From the NCBI GenBank assembly GCA_022828595.1, contig JAKGHH010000005.1:68815655-68879654 (forward strand): a DNA stretch of 64,000 bases. The letters run 5' to 3'. This stretch comes from Nelumbo lutea. Its lineage: Eukaryota; Streptophyta; Magnoliopsida; Proteales; Nelumbonaceae. The stretch's first letter is position 1; the number at the start of each line of letters is the position of its first letter. The position numbers and the translations under genes are program-made. This document shows positions 1-10,700 of this stretch, in pieces. The notes beneath the pieces were generated by a model. The model ran no database searches. It had not been told where the DNA came from and was given only the letters and a program-made list of their open reading frames with translations.

Positions 1-102
1 AAACAGATTGTCTATTTGAATTGAATGGTCGAACCATTGACCCGAAAACCAGTGGTCAAATACAGTTGAGTTTTCCAGGTCGTTTTTTAAAACAATGATT
101 TG
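1..102. repeat. Right half of an interspersed MITE-like repeat
   Basis: The text reads like the right part of the repeat seen in fuller form at 15574-15848, 16302-16795, 35224-35512 and 55349-55622: a 'gaccc(g)ggaaccagt' segment followed by a 'cagttttaaaac'-type end. The left half would lie outside the window. No coding content is seen. Confidence 0.5.
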
Positions 103-349
103 ATGAACATTAACATAAAAGATTTCTGGGTAGTTATAAGGGCAATATTAATATTATAAAAACATTTAGCGCAAGCTCCAAACGGTCTATTAAGCTAGGG
201 TAGTCCTATATATATATATATATTATGTGGGGCTGATTTCATCAGGGTATATCTTAGTAATTTTCTAAATATAGAGGCTATATATAAATAATTAACCCTC
301 ACAATTTCATTATGTAACCTTGCAATATATATATATATATATATTGTAA

Positions 350-890
350 ATATAAATAATATCACTTGTCGGTGGTCTCAGGTTCTCAGCATTGTAGAAA
401 CTAAATTCGATACTGGCCAGTAATTCCATGATTCCATCAGCATCTAATTTGTTCCTTAAGATAATGCTGATATTAGTGGAGTCAGCTTATCGTTCCTTTA
501 CATAAAAAGGTCGTATTTGGAACGGCTCATGGGATGCATCCTATTCAATTCAGGCACGACACAAATGCAGGCATTAATATTGGATATATGAGCTAATACA
601 TTGGCGATATACCTTCTTCAGCTGTGCAAATATTTTGATTCACTGGTTCTATTTTACATATAAACAGAACTGATAACTGCTTGGCTCAGCTTTTGGCTTA
701 TAATGATTGTAATAAATATCAAAAGCCACTAGTAGTAGAAAGGTACCACTATAGAAATAGAATATCAAACTAGCTGCACTAAAACATTAAAATTAAATGT
801 ATGAATTCTTCAAACTTCAATGACATAGAAATCTGTTTCCAAATAAGATACAAGTTAATTTCAACGACCCTCTTGAAGGCTCGAACCTGG
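350..890. repeat. Diverged paralogue of the lectin kinase gene's 3' flank
   Basis: Three blocks match the DNA just downstream of the lectin receptor kinase in the same order: 'tcggtgg' followed by 'ccatcagcat' (11460-11512), 'attcttcaaactt' (about 11595), and 'gatacaagttaatttcaacg' with 'accctcttgaaggctcgaa' (12860-12899). The copy here lacks the 1.2 kb TIR element found at 11640-12831 but has about 290 bp of its own at 480-770. Similarity stops at about 887, before any lectin kinase coding sequence. I infer a relic of a duplication of this locus; such receptor kinases often lie in tandem arrays. Confidence 0.6.
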
Positions 891-1476
891 TTCTGATTTC
901 TAAAGCGTGAGCCGGGCCGGCCTTTCATTCATTATCAACACAATATATATTCAGTCCTGAGCCTGAGACCGAGCCCGAGCCCAGCCCGACCATTGGGCTT
1001 AGATTATAAGCCCAAGGCCCGAGCTTAAGCCCGAAGCCCAACTTGTAACTTGGAAGAGGAAAAGCATTGAATGTTGATATTGTAAAGCTCATCTTGACTC
1101 AGAGCAAGAACGTTGTCAATTCTTTTTCACGAACCAGCTAGACTACAGCATCTTGTGATTTCTATAGCAAATTTTACATATTTAATGCTTCCATACAAGG
1201 TCTTTGCTGGGATTTTCCAACGCCAGTTAGCCAATGTAACCCCTTTCATTTAATTTTCAGATTTTTCATCTATTTTATTTGTCTTGGATAAAAACTCGAA
1301 GTTTTTTCATTTATTATGTTAATATTTCATTCCAATATTTTAGTCTTTGTTTCTCATGAATGTTTTCTCGCTTACGGCATGAATCAGAGAATGGTATCAT
1401 TTCAACATTTAGTCTCTTTGCTAAGCAAGATAAGGATGTAATGAGAGAGAGAGGGGTGGGAATAGAGAGAGAAAAC
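891..1476. other. Intergenic, no gene seen
   Basis: At 905-1045 there is a C/G-rich stretch rich in 'gcccga/cgggc' words, like the interior of the hAT family at 31603 and 57705, but no ends can be drawn. A short GA-rich tract lies at 1442-1475. No supported coding sequence. Confidence 0.5.
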
Positions 1477-1918
1477 TAAGGGTCCGTTTGGTTAAGTCAG
1501 GAATCAGAATCGGTTTCCAATTCCTGCTGTTTGGTTCAACTAGAAGCTGAAATCGGAATCAGCCAAAATTTCCAATTCTGCCCCTATTAAAAGAACCTCA
1601 AAAACATCCACTAATTATATATTTTCAACATATACAGACATTGGGAATTCATGTAACTAAACCGGTTCTGTCATAAGAACTTCCATACGATGACATCTTT
1701 AAAATCAAATCATCCTCACTAGCAATTATGATTTATGAATTATATCTAATAAAACTCATGGTAGTTCAACACAGCACTTAATATTGCATCAATCAAGAAC
1801 AAAACTCATGAAAACAAAATTGCCAAGCCACTTGAATGATTTGCCATCGGAGAAGTGCACGTTTGCTATTAGGATGAGGACAGGAGCATAATGGAAGTCA
1901 CTATCATCAAATAAGCCT

Positions 1919-3078
1919 TCAATCGAGCCTAATCCCTAAAAGTTTGGCAGTGAGCTCCCATGCAATAATTGCAGCAGCATTTGCAGGAAATGCTCTTGCT
2001 AATGTGGGACCAATGCCAGTGTAGCATCCTTTAATTCCCTTCATCCTGTATATCTACAGAAACAGCCCTGATAAGAATGTGCCATAAGGTGGTTTGAACA
2101 TCCAGGATTCCAGGGGGAGGAAAAGAACTACATATTACCGAGCTCAGTATGCGAAATGGATTTCTACTAGAAGTTGAATCAGGTGCAGTCTGAATAACAG
2201 TCTTTGCCACATCAAAGGGTAGAACCACGGACCAGTACTGTCAAGAAGACCAAATATTGTGAAATCCAGTCTCATATGATTCTGATATGCATTAAGTTGT
2301 CAAATAGTTACTACAACACCACCAAGCCCACCAGTGATTGTGCCAATTCCTGCATCAATCAATATATTTGGCAGATGGCTATAGACAGATAAAGCAGAAT
2401 TCACTTGCATGTACATGTAGTAACGTGTATACTCATAAGTGCTGAAGAGGATCACATTTCCAACAGATTCTCTCAATAAAGTTGCAGTACCTCCACGAAA
2501 TATACCCTTGAGCTGAGAATATAGATGACAATAAGTACCAATCACATCATTCTCCATGTTTCAAAGTAAACAGAGATATTATCTTACCCCCTCACTCTTT
2601 ATTGTTTTAACAGCACAATCAAGAGTACTACTGTATTTGTCACATTTACCAACAAGCGAATCAGTCCCTTGAACTTGCAATATGGCCAACAGACAATTGA
2701 AATACAGGAGGGCAGCAATTCACCTAAGCTGATTATAGCTCCGCCATAAGCTGCTGATGGAATGATAAACTGAAATTGTGGCTTACTGCTATTCAGTTCT
2801 CCCTTCACAAATAAGACATAGTACAAGTGTTTAATTAACCAGGGATTAAAATTAACTTTTGTAAGTAAAAATATATGCAACATCAACAAATGAGGTTATA
2901 GCCTGCAACAACTTGTTTCGGTGTTGAAAAAAAATCATTGAACAGCATATTCAATCACTCTATGACAAAGAAAAACCTGAAGTGATTTTTTGGTTTGGGA
3001 ATAAATGCCAAAAAGAATTGAACTTTCAACTGCCACTCCAATAAAAGAAGAAGTTGCACCTCGATATAGTCCTCTAAC
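1919..3078 (-). pseudogene. BAC1: Truncated, frameshifted BAC1-like mitochondrial basic amino acid carrier
   Basis: Five exons with GT-AG borders can be read: 3078-2977, 2802-2588, 2512-2312, 2237-2139 and 2053-1919, ending in a TGA stop. The product resembles Arabidopsis BAC1 (At2g33820), a carrier moving arginine, lysine and ornithine across the inner mitochondrial membrane. Recognisable stretches are VRGLYRGATSSF, IIPSAAYGGAIIS, GIFRGGTATLLRES, LPFDVAKTVIQT (third-repeat PxDxxK signature) and ARAFPANAAAIIAWE. The N-terminal third, including the first carrier signature, is absent upstream. The second exon is 215 bp, not a multiple of three although both its borders are phase 0. Its middle (2678-2727) replaces the second carrier signature by unrelated sequence. 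Together with the position inside a TIR element, this marks a captured non-functional fragment. Confidence is high for the family and moderate for pseudogene status. Confidence 0.8.
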
Positions 3079-6000
3079 CTGTAAAATAACATAACCACAC
3101 TTCATTATTTAGAATCAAAATTATGGAAAAGGTTTAGGTTTCTCAACTATATTATAAAGTCACAGATACAAGTACTGTTTAGACCATCTGACCTGAAAAG
3201 AACCACTAGATGCAGATGCACTAATAGCAACCCCCTCCCCCCCCCAAAAAAAAAAAAAAAGAAAAGAAATAGATGCAGAGATATCAAATCAATGCAGTAC
3301 AGCTTGTTTAAAATGAGATGGAACCCCCTTCTTAACAACAGTACTGGTATTTTTTCTATTAATGAATACCATGGTAAATGTTTACAAAACTATAATATGC
3401 TATTAGCTTTCTACCAAAAAAAAAATAAAATAATAATAATAATAATAATAGCTAAACTTAGGAAGACAGTATTTTATGTACCACATGCAGGAGAAGCAAA
3501 ATGATCACATGTTGGCAGGAAAATATCACTCAGTTGAATCTATCACCCACAAGATTTCTACTCAATTTCTATATAGAAGGTCTGCAGAGGACACTATGGC
3601 AAAGTTACCTCATATGCTCAAGTTGACTAACAAGAACAGATAGAATGACTGCATATACACTGCTTGTTATCCCAGTTGACTCAGATATCTCAAAATGAGT
3701 GAACACATAGGAAGCGGATTGTGTAGTCAGTGACACAAGAGGAAGCATTATAACTATAACCAAGCCTCCAATAACCTGTCAAGGAAGCAATACAATTTTT
3801 AAATGTTACACTATCAGCTGGATGTTGCTGGAAATGACTTATCAGAAATCACTTAAAAATGAAAAGAAAGACAAAAAAAAAAAAGAAAAGAAGAATAGTA
3901 TACTATCTATGCTGGAAATAATAGTATTTCCCCTTCATTTCCTGTAAAAGGGAGCAATAAGAGCAGGTTGTGCTTCTATTTGTTAGTATTTAGACAGAGT
4001 TCTGTTTCACCTGTATAGATGCTAAGGTGCTTGGACCTTGCATGGGCACAACTTGAAGCAAGCTTCTGTCCTGGAAACCAAAAGACAAGTCATAAGGAAA
4101 GAAAAATACGAACAGCATGTGAAATTGTATACTATCTATGCTGCATATACAAAGAGTTCAAGCCACAATAAGGAAAGACAAACCGCTTTATTTGAGAATT
4201 TTCCTTTTTTCTGTTGCTTCTCCTGTGGATTGAAACGTAAGTACTTGTTAAATCCTGAATTCCTGAGTTTTATTGTAAGAGAATTCTAGTAAAATTTCAG
4301 CCTCAGTCTGGAGGGAATCAAAATTAACACATAAAATAGTCAAACAGCATGTATACATCATTATCTTCGTACCATAATTTGACTATTGAATCATAGATAT
4401 ACATCATTATCTATTAACAGCTTAGGGGTGATTGCTTGGTGGAATGGTAATATCATGAGTGAGAGAACATGAGATCTAGCCCAAGAGTGGTCGCTTAATG
4501 CAAAAGATGCTAGAAGCTAGGTCCATATCCAGCCCACCCCTCCCAAGATCCCAGATAGCTGGGACCAGAATTGGGTAATGGCCTTCCTTTATAAATCTAG
4601 CTACATCATTGTTTATTTTAAGCAACTTTACAGAAAACGATTTTATTACGGATCATCCCCCCAAGCTTAGACCCTAAATTCCTCATTCCAAGAGATTAAA
4701 AGTTCCCATTAATTCGGTTAATACATGGATGGCAACGAATATTTGTTTCCTTGGTGAACAGATGAAATACCAAACTACCAATATTTGACAAATATGGTGA
4801 TGCAGACAAGCGCTATACCCAGATTTCTCAAGTATATTAAGAAGAAATACTTCAAATTACTCCGCATACAAAATAATTATTAGTTATTGTTATTATCTGG
4901 TCATCTCTGGTCCCCCTGTACAATGGGGAGATCTGCAGGCTGTAGCAAGGGTGTTGTGTTATGAGCTGATTGTTGTAGATGGAAATACTGTCATTTGAAA
5001 AAAGAAAAAAAAAAAGAAAAAAAAAAAAAAAAAAACTCAGATGATTCATGTATCTCTGGTCAGAATGAGTTTGGACTTGAATTGTGCACTGACTCTGATG
5101 ACCCAAATTATGCATGGTAAGCTTCATAAGTATCCACGGTTAGTTTCTCAATTTGGTTTCAATACACCCTTAGTTGCAGGAGTAGGATCTTAACATATTA
5201 AGGTGTCACTGTACCTTCAGAGATTTGTTTCTGTTTAGCATGCTTGCATATTATGCATGTATTATTTTTTTTATCAATATATTATGCACCTATCATATTA
5301 TGTACAAACTCCACAATCGACATGTTTTGGAGTAAACATTTAGAACTTCACACGGTTAATAATTTCTAGGCAAATAATTTGCCATTTTCAGAGAACGAAT
5401 ATGGAATCTGTATATAATAATGTTTTCTTGACCTTTATAGGTCATTCTATGCAAATAATTTTAAAGAAAATATTTTTTGTCTTTTCTATGTATATAATCA
5501 TATATTATACATCTTATATATTTTACATGATTTGGTCAGTAATCTAGTTAGAAAGAAATGAGAAAATAGAGGGAAAAATAGAAGAGAGAAAGTATAAAGT
5601 TGAAGAAAACAGGTCTGAAAAAAAGTATGGGCGTACAGTCCCTTTCCATTATATAAACTCCTTTTCAAATATAATTGAAAACAACCATTATACCCCTGAT
5701 TGTACTCCCTTAAACTGCAAATCATAAGAGATAATCAAAGACAAGAACTTAAATGAACCCAGGAATACACCTGTACACATAAACTCCCTACTCTCACTCA
5801 AACATTATACAAGATAGAAATATGGAGCATTTCTCAATAATATGCATTAACATGTAAAATATATGCATATAAGATAGAATGAAAGAAAACCATACACGAA
5901 AGCTTCTTGTACTGTATTATTGTTGTATGCCAAATTGCTAATTTTTTTTTGGAAATGCCAAATTCCTCACCGATTGCTTGGTGTGAAAAACCGATAATGG

Positions 6001-6300
6001 TAGCAGTGAAGTAGATCGATCCCAAAAATGAGTAGGAGCAGATCTGAAAATGATAAAACCAGTCAGTGAAAAAATAAAGAAGGAAGAATGAGGAAGAGGA
6101 GGAGAGGAAGAAGAAGATTCAATCAGTGGGCGGTTGATTTCGAAGAAGGAGGAGGAGGATAATGGTTTAGCAGTGGTCTTACCTCGCCGGAGGTTGGTTC
6201 GGCCCTCTGTTCGGCGATGGAGTTCTCTCGTCTCTGTTCGGCTCTCCGAATAATGGAAGATGGCGATGGAGTTCTCCAATCTCTTCGATTGGATTGAAAA
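3079..6300. other. Interior of the TIR element outside the gene relics
   Basis: Mostly AT-rich DNA. It contains poly-C/poly-A (3231-3259), an AAT microsatellite (about 3428-3450) and an A-rich run at about 4998-5035. At 4418-4580 there is a stretch ('ggtggaatggtaa') faintly like a tRNA-derived SINE. At 5938-6380 the minus strand has an open, GC-richer, Ser/Arg-rich frame resembling a 5' untranslated region rather than a protein. I looked for the missing BAC1 N-terminal exons here and did not see them. Confidence 0.4.
3623..3775 (-). pseudogene. BAT1: Single-exon relic of a BAT1-like amino acid permease
   Basis: After a 'ttgacag' acceptor, 51 codons read as a hydrophobic segment starting VIGGLVIVIMLPLVSLTTQS and including ASYVFTHFE and YAVILSVLVSQ. 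This matches my memory of one exon of the plant bidirectional amino acid transporter BAT1 (APC superfamily), where the next residues would be the YGYD...TEETK segment. Here that continuation is missing and the frame ends in LEHMR-stop. A possible upstream exon ends at about 4010 with a gtgaaa donor, but I could not assign it. The relic lies on the same strand as the BAC1 relic and inside the same TIR element, so it is probably a second captured fragment. It cannot make a transporter. Confidence 0.6.
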
Positions 6301-6570
6301 TGAGATCTGAAATGGGAATCGCATTCCTTAGGAGGGGTCGGAAATGGCCATTCCCCCATACGAGGGATTCCCATTCCGCCTAGAATGGGAATGGGATTCC
6401 GATTCCGCTAAACCAAACATTTGGAATTGGAACGGATCGTTCCGATTCCGATTCCGAAACCCTATTCCTACGAACCAAACAGACCCTAAATACCAGATGT
6501 AAATAGTTGCTGCCTTGCTGGTTTGGAAACCGCCAGGCGTTGTTGTGGAAGACGGTGGAAATAGAGAATG

Positions 6571-7566
6571 GTATTGGCGACACTAGTTGCTCTGGGTACT
6601 CGGAGTTTGAAGGAGAACGATACCATCCTTTCGCCGGTGCTTGTAGATGATACCGTCGATCGCCGCTATGGAAGGTGATGAATCAATTTTTTGTGTTAAG
6701 TACCTCGTCATTTGGTCTGCTTTCAAGTGGCCAATGACTCAGATGCTAAAGTGAGCTTTTGCTAGATGAGGACCTGGATGCTGAGTTGGCCAGGCCGAGC
6801 TGGGGGCAGATTAGGTGCCGAGTTAACTGGGTCGAACTGGGCAGGTTAGGTGTCGAACTAACTAAGCCAAGCTAGGCAGGTTAGGTGACGATCTGACTGG
6901 GCCAAGCTAGGCAGGTTAGGTGCCGAGCTGACCAGAGTGCCAAGCTGACCGGAGTGTCGAGCTGCCTATTAGGTGCCAAGCTTCATAGTTCTATAGAGAC
7001 CTGCAAGGAATCAATGTCAAAGAACCCGGGGTGGCTAACCCGGCGAGGTCGCTCCGATGTTTAAGTCAGTATTGGCGACACTAGTTGCTCTGGGTACTCG
7101 GAGTTTGAAGGAGAACGATACCATCCTTTCGCCGGTGCTTGTAGATGATACCGTCGATCGCCGCTATGGAAGGTGATGAATCAATTTTTTGTGTTAAGTA
7201 CCTCGTCATTTGGTCTGCTTTCAAGTGGCCAATGACTCAGATGCTAAAGTGAGCTTTTGCTAGATGAGGACCTGGATGCTGAGTTGGCCAGGCCGAGCTG
7301 GGGGCAGATTAGGTGCCGAGTTAACTGGGTCGAACTGGGCAGGTTAGGTGTCGAACTAACTAAGCCAAGCTAGGCAGGTTAGGTGACGATCTGACTGGGC
7401 CAAGCTAGGCAGGTTAGGTGCCGAGCTGACCAGAGTGCCAAGCTGACCGGAGTGTCGAGCTGCCTATTAGGTGCCAAGCTTCATAGTTCTATAGAGACCT
7501 GCAAGGAATCAATGTCAGAGAACCCGGGGTGGCTAACCCGGCGAGGTCGCTCCGATGTTTAAGTCA
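6571..7566. repeat. 498-bp tandem duplication, two almost identical copies
   Basis: Copy 1 is 6571-7068 and copy 2 is 7069-7566. Reading through, I saw one clear difference ('gtcaaagaac' at 7016 against 'gtcagagaac' at 7514). Each copy has an internal degenerate repeat of about 37 bp with the core 'gccaagctaggcaggttagg' (about 6790-6960 and 7288-7458). Each also contains the LTR-family segment 'ctaacccggcgaggtcgctc' at its right edge. The near-identity indicates a very recent duplication or an assembly artefact. Confidence 0.9.
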
Positions 7567-8090
7567 GTACTCTCATTGTAGACTACGAGCTAAAAATCAC
7601 AAAGTAAGAGAGCTAGAATATGCTTACTTGCCCCTCTATGCCATTGGGGTTGGTACCTTTATATAGGCATTGTTTGGCATGGGCTTCATGCACCATATCC
7701 GAGATTTCTGAGAAGTCGTCTAAGTGGTCCGAGATTCCCTTAAGTAACCACCATGCACGTTGACCACCCTCCGGATCGTTCGGCACGTGGGCCAACTTCC
7801 AAGGATTGCGGGAGTGTTTGGATATGCATGCCAAATTTTTCGCCGAGCACGTCTCGCAGGTCGGCGCCTATGCCAGGCCGCCAGGTTGCGCTAGTGCCAG
7901 GCTGCCAACTTGCGCTTGTGTCAGGCTACCAGTTCGCATTAGGGCCAGGTCGCGCATGTGCCAGGCCACCAGGTGGGACACCATCAACTTGGCTAAGGCA
8001 AGTTGTTGCCAAAGTGGTTCCAGGTGTCACCTAGTTGTTTTGAGGTGCCATGTGTCACAATATCATTGGAGGGCCAAATCCACAATGAGG
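7500..8090 (-). mobile_element. Degenerate LTR (TGATG...CATCA family), U3 to R region
   Basis: On the minus strand, 'cctatataaagg' (about 7650-7662) matches the TATA region of the solo LTR at 35928-36630. 'ggctaacccggcgaggtcgc' and 'gagggccaaatc' match other copies as well. At 7865-7975 there is a roughly 24-bp minisatellite of 'ccaggctgccaacttgcgct' type, in the same relative place where other copies hold different minisatellites. Neither LTR border is clear; the left side merges into the 498-bp duplication. Confidence 0.55.
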
Positions 8091-8282
8091 TAGAGCGCTT
8101 GGCCAAATTTGCCCAGGCGGCCAAAAGGGAAGAAACCTTCCAAGCTCAGGTTTGAAGAAATACAAGGGTAGCACTTGAAAGAGACCGAGTTTGTGATTGT
8201 CAAATGAAAAGATGAGCGGCTAGGGTTAGGAAAAAAATATAAATACATATGTTATTAATATTTTTATTTTATAAAATATTAT

Positions 8283-8440
8283 TGGGTTGGGCTTTTCTAT
8301 AAAATCCTGAGTCCGGTCCAAAAGGAAGTTGGGCTTACATAATAGGGCCCGAGCCCAGGCCCGCAGGCCTAAGAATATGTTCAAGCCCGACTGTGGACAG
8401 GTCGGGCTGTTGAGCTATCTGGCCCATGAACAAGTCTACT
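8283..8440. mobile_element. Right-end fragment of the 'TTCATGGGCC' hAT-like family
   Basis: A GGGC/GCCC-rich stretch ends in 'ggcccatgaacaagtcta', the reverse complement of the TIR at 31603 and 57705. The left end is not recognisable, so this is a truncated copy. Confidence 0.5.
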
Positions 8441-8449
8441 TAGGAGAAA

Positions 8450-9074
8450 TGAATCTTTTCTAGAGTTCAAAAGAGACCTCCCACTAGGGCTCTACAAACA
8501 ATTTTTAACTTCAATCGATCTCTTCTAGGGATTGAAAGAGACCTCCCAAGCTTTGAGCACCACTCTTACATAGTCTCCTTGACCTGTAAGTGGAAAGCTC
8601 TCTAGTTAGCTAGGGTTTTTGGGAAAAATCTGCAGCTTCAGTTTCTTAGCAATCTATAGCCAACTTCTTTCTCTTCAAGCCCTCTAACAAGAAGGCACAA
8701 AAGCTGAAAACTATGAACAACTTATCTATCAATACACTCTTGTAATCGAAGAGTGTATGTGATTAAGAGAAAGAGAAAAGCTTTGATACTAAGATGTGAT
8801 TCAGTCTAATAAAATCAGAAAATAAAACTCAAATTGTAGAGAGAAAAGAGAGAGAAATAGAATAGAGACAATATTGAAGAAGAGGAAGAAGATGAAGAGA
8901 GAAGGAAAAGATGTTTGGTATCTTCACTCCTTACTCCACGAATCTTTTCTTAATCTAATCTTGATAGTACAATTACAATACTACCCCTAATGGGGCGGCT
9001 AGCTCATAAAAATGAATTAAATTAAAATAAGTAAAAAATTGATTAACAGCCCATAAGGACAAGGCCCACTAACA
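8450..9074 (-). mobile_element. Copia-type 5' LTR, primer-binding site and leader remnant
   Basis: On the minus strand an LTR begins TGTTAGTGGGCC (9074) and ends ATCACA (8795), about 280 bp. Immediately after it comes TTAGTATCAAAGC (8792-8780), a two- or three-base variant of the TGGTATCAGAGC site complementary to initiator tRNA-Met used by Ty1/copia elements. Pyrimidine-rich leader sequence follows to about 8450. No gag or pol frame remains, so this is a truncated element. Confidence 0.65.
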
Positions 9075-9083
9075 AACATAACG

Positions 9084-9622
9084 AGTAAGAAAGAATAAAA
9101 AACATAATAAGGAATTGGGGCCCATTTGGCTCAGTCTCTCTACAAACATGCAGGATATTCCACAAATAAGGTGGCATTTTCTAAAGCACATCTTATTCTT
9201 AATTTCTACCAAAAGAAAAAGAAAAAAAACAAATAAACAACCATGACCTAATCCGAGTTAGTTCGACTATACATATACATAAATGCATATGCATTTACAT
9301 ACATATAGGCTTACATGTTTGCGTATATATATTATATATACACATATATGTCAACTTTGAATGTGGTCTGGGCCTAGATTGGATAGATTGGCTTGACTTA
9401 GCACTAAGTTCAGGCTCAGAGCTTAGGCCTAATTCTTAAGGGTGAGCATAGGTTGACCTTAAATCCCGGCCAGCCAACTTGACTTGCACCCCTACCATCC
9501 ACTTTCACCATTTGTCATATTGCCAAAAAAATAAGGTTTTCTTTTGGTTTTATTTTTTAATTGGGTTCAACTATGATATATAGTCAAAATTTATTGCCAA
9601 TCAACTGATATCATAAAAGAGG
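9084..9622. other. Intergenic repeats, no gene
   Basis: AT-rich DNA with a TA/CA-rich simple stretch (9270-9350) and, at 9365-9495, a piece ending 'gacttgcacccctacc' that looks like one end of a hAT-type MITE. No coding sequence supported. Confidence 0.45.
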
Positions 9623-9630
9623 TTACCAAT

Positions 9631-9972
9631 TAAGGGTGTAAATAGATCGAATTCAAATTGAATCAGGTAATATTCAAATTCGAGTTTGATTAGAAAATTC
9701 AATACCCAAATTCGATTCAATATCTTATGGATATAAATATATAAATTGTTTATATAATTTAATTATTATATATATATATATATAAATTATATAAAACTTT
9801 TAAACATTTTATATATTATATATAAGAAGTATATAATCAGTCAAATTTAGGTGTAATTAAATTAGGTCATATCCGAATTCGATCGATTAGATATTCCAAT
9901 TATCTGAATTCGATTCAATTATATCGAATCTTAATTTTGAAATTGGATTTTTGAATACCGTTGACACCCCTA
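9631..9972. mobile_element. hAT-type MITE with TTACCAAT target duplication
   Basis: The element runs from TAAGGGTGTAAATAG to GTTGACACCCCTA (342 bp); its ends are inverted copies of TA(A/G)GGGTGT(A/C)AA. It is flanked by perfect 8-bp direct repeats TTACCAAT at 9623-9630 and 9973-9980, as for hAT transposition. The inside is AT-rich with 'gaattcgat' palindromes and a TA tract. Confidence 0.85.
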
Positions 9973-10195
9973 TTACCAATCAAAACAAAATCTAGTCGTA
10001 TTCATCAAAATTCACGGAGTACTTTGATTAGTCAGAGCTCTTCCAATACCATGTCTTTCTAGTATCATAGATTTTCCTTTTTAAGGTTGAAACTTTGAAT
10101 GAACCATACATACCAATCTGCACCTAAAAAAAAAAGAGGATTCGGGGATTGGTTTTGTAAAAGATATGGACAGCCACACCTAATCCAATGGATGG

Positions 10196-10502
10196 TTGGG
10201 TGAGCATTATTCGGTTAAAATCAAAAAACATAACTGAAAATTTTGGTTTTGGTTTTTTTAGTTTGGTTATTTCAGTTTTTAAATATTTCAGTTTCAGTTT
10301 TGGTTTTCATAATTTGAAATTCGGTAAATTGAAAAACCAAATTAACCGAACTTTGCTATATAACATGTAATATATAATATATATAATATATAATATATAA
10401 TATATAATATTTAATATATAATATATTTATATATTAATATATTTAATATAATGAAATATGATTTCATAATATATTATATATTATATGTTATAATATATAA
10501 TG

Positions 10503-10559
<57 letters not shown>

Positions 10560-10700
10560 ATTGAAATTTGGTTTTAACCAAAAACCGAACAAAAAAATTT
10601 GGTTTTTTTATAATTCGATTTTGGTTTGGTTTTCATTTTTAATTCAGTTTTTAGAATTTCAATTTATTTGATTCAATTTTTAACCAAATGCTCACCCCTT
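10196..10700. mobile_element. AT-rich hAT-like MITE
   Basis: The left end GGGTGAGCATTATTCGGTTA and the reverse complement of the right end, GGGGTGAGCATTTGGTTA, form terminal inverted repeats. The interior is repeats of 'ggtttt/aaaacc' and a long TA/ATAT array (10370-10560). I could not find a convincing target duplication. The short frame at 10188-10370 is inside the repeat and not a gene. Confidence 0.6.

Larger units (their letters stand above)
1480..6486. mobile_element. 5.0-kb PIF/Harbinger-like TIR element carrying gene fragments
   Basis: The left end begins GGGTCCGTTTGGTT and the right end, on the opposite strand, begins GGGTCTGTTTGGTT. Both continue into subterminal GGAATCGG-type repeats with a second internal 'TGTTTGGTT' word. 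The flanks are TAA at 1477-1479 and TAA at 6487-6489, the 3-bp target duplication expected of PIF/Harbinger (Tourist-like) elements. No transposase-like frame was found, so the element is non-autonomous. Inside, all on the minus strand, lie five exons of a BAC1-like mitochondrial carrier and one exon of a BAT1-like amino-acid permease, with introns retained. This is the organisation of a Pack-type element. The alternative, two unrelated MITEs flanking a resident gene, is made less likely by the paired subterminal sequence and matching TAA. Confidence 0.65.

Noticed and set aside
4418..4580. Possible SINE or tRNA-like segment
   Set aside because: An A-box-like word is present, but no convincing B box, tail or target duplication.
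5938..6374. Ser/Arg-rich minus-strand frames
   Set aside because: They run into the terminal repeat of the 1480-6486 element and match no protein. More likely leader-like or subterminal sequence.
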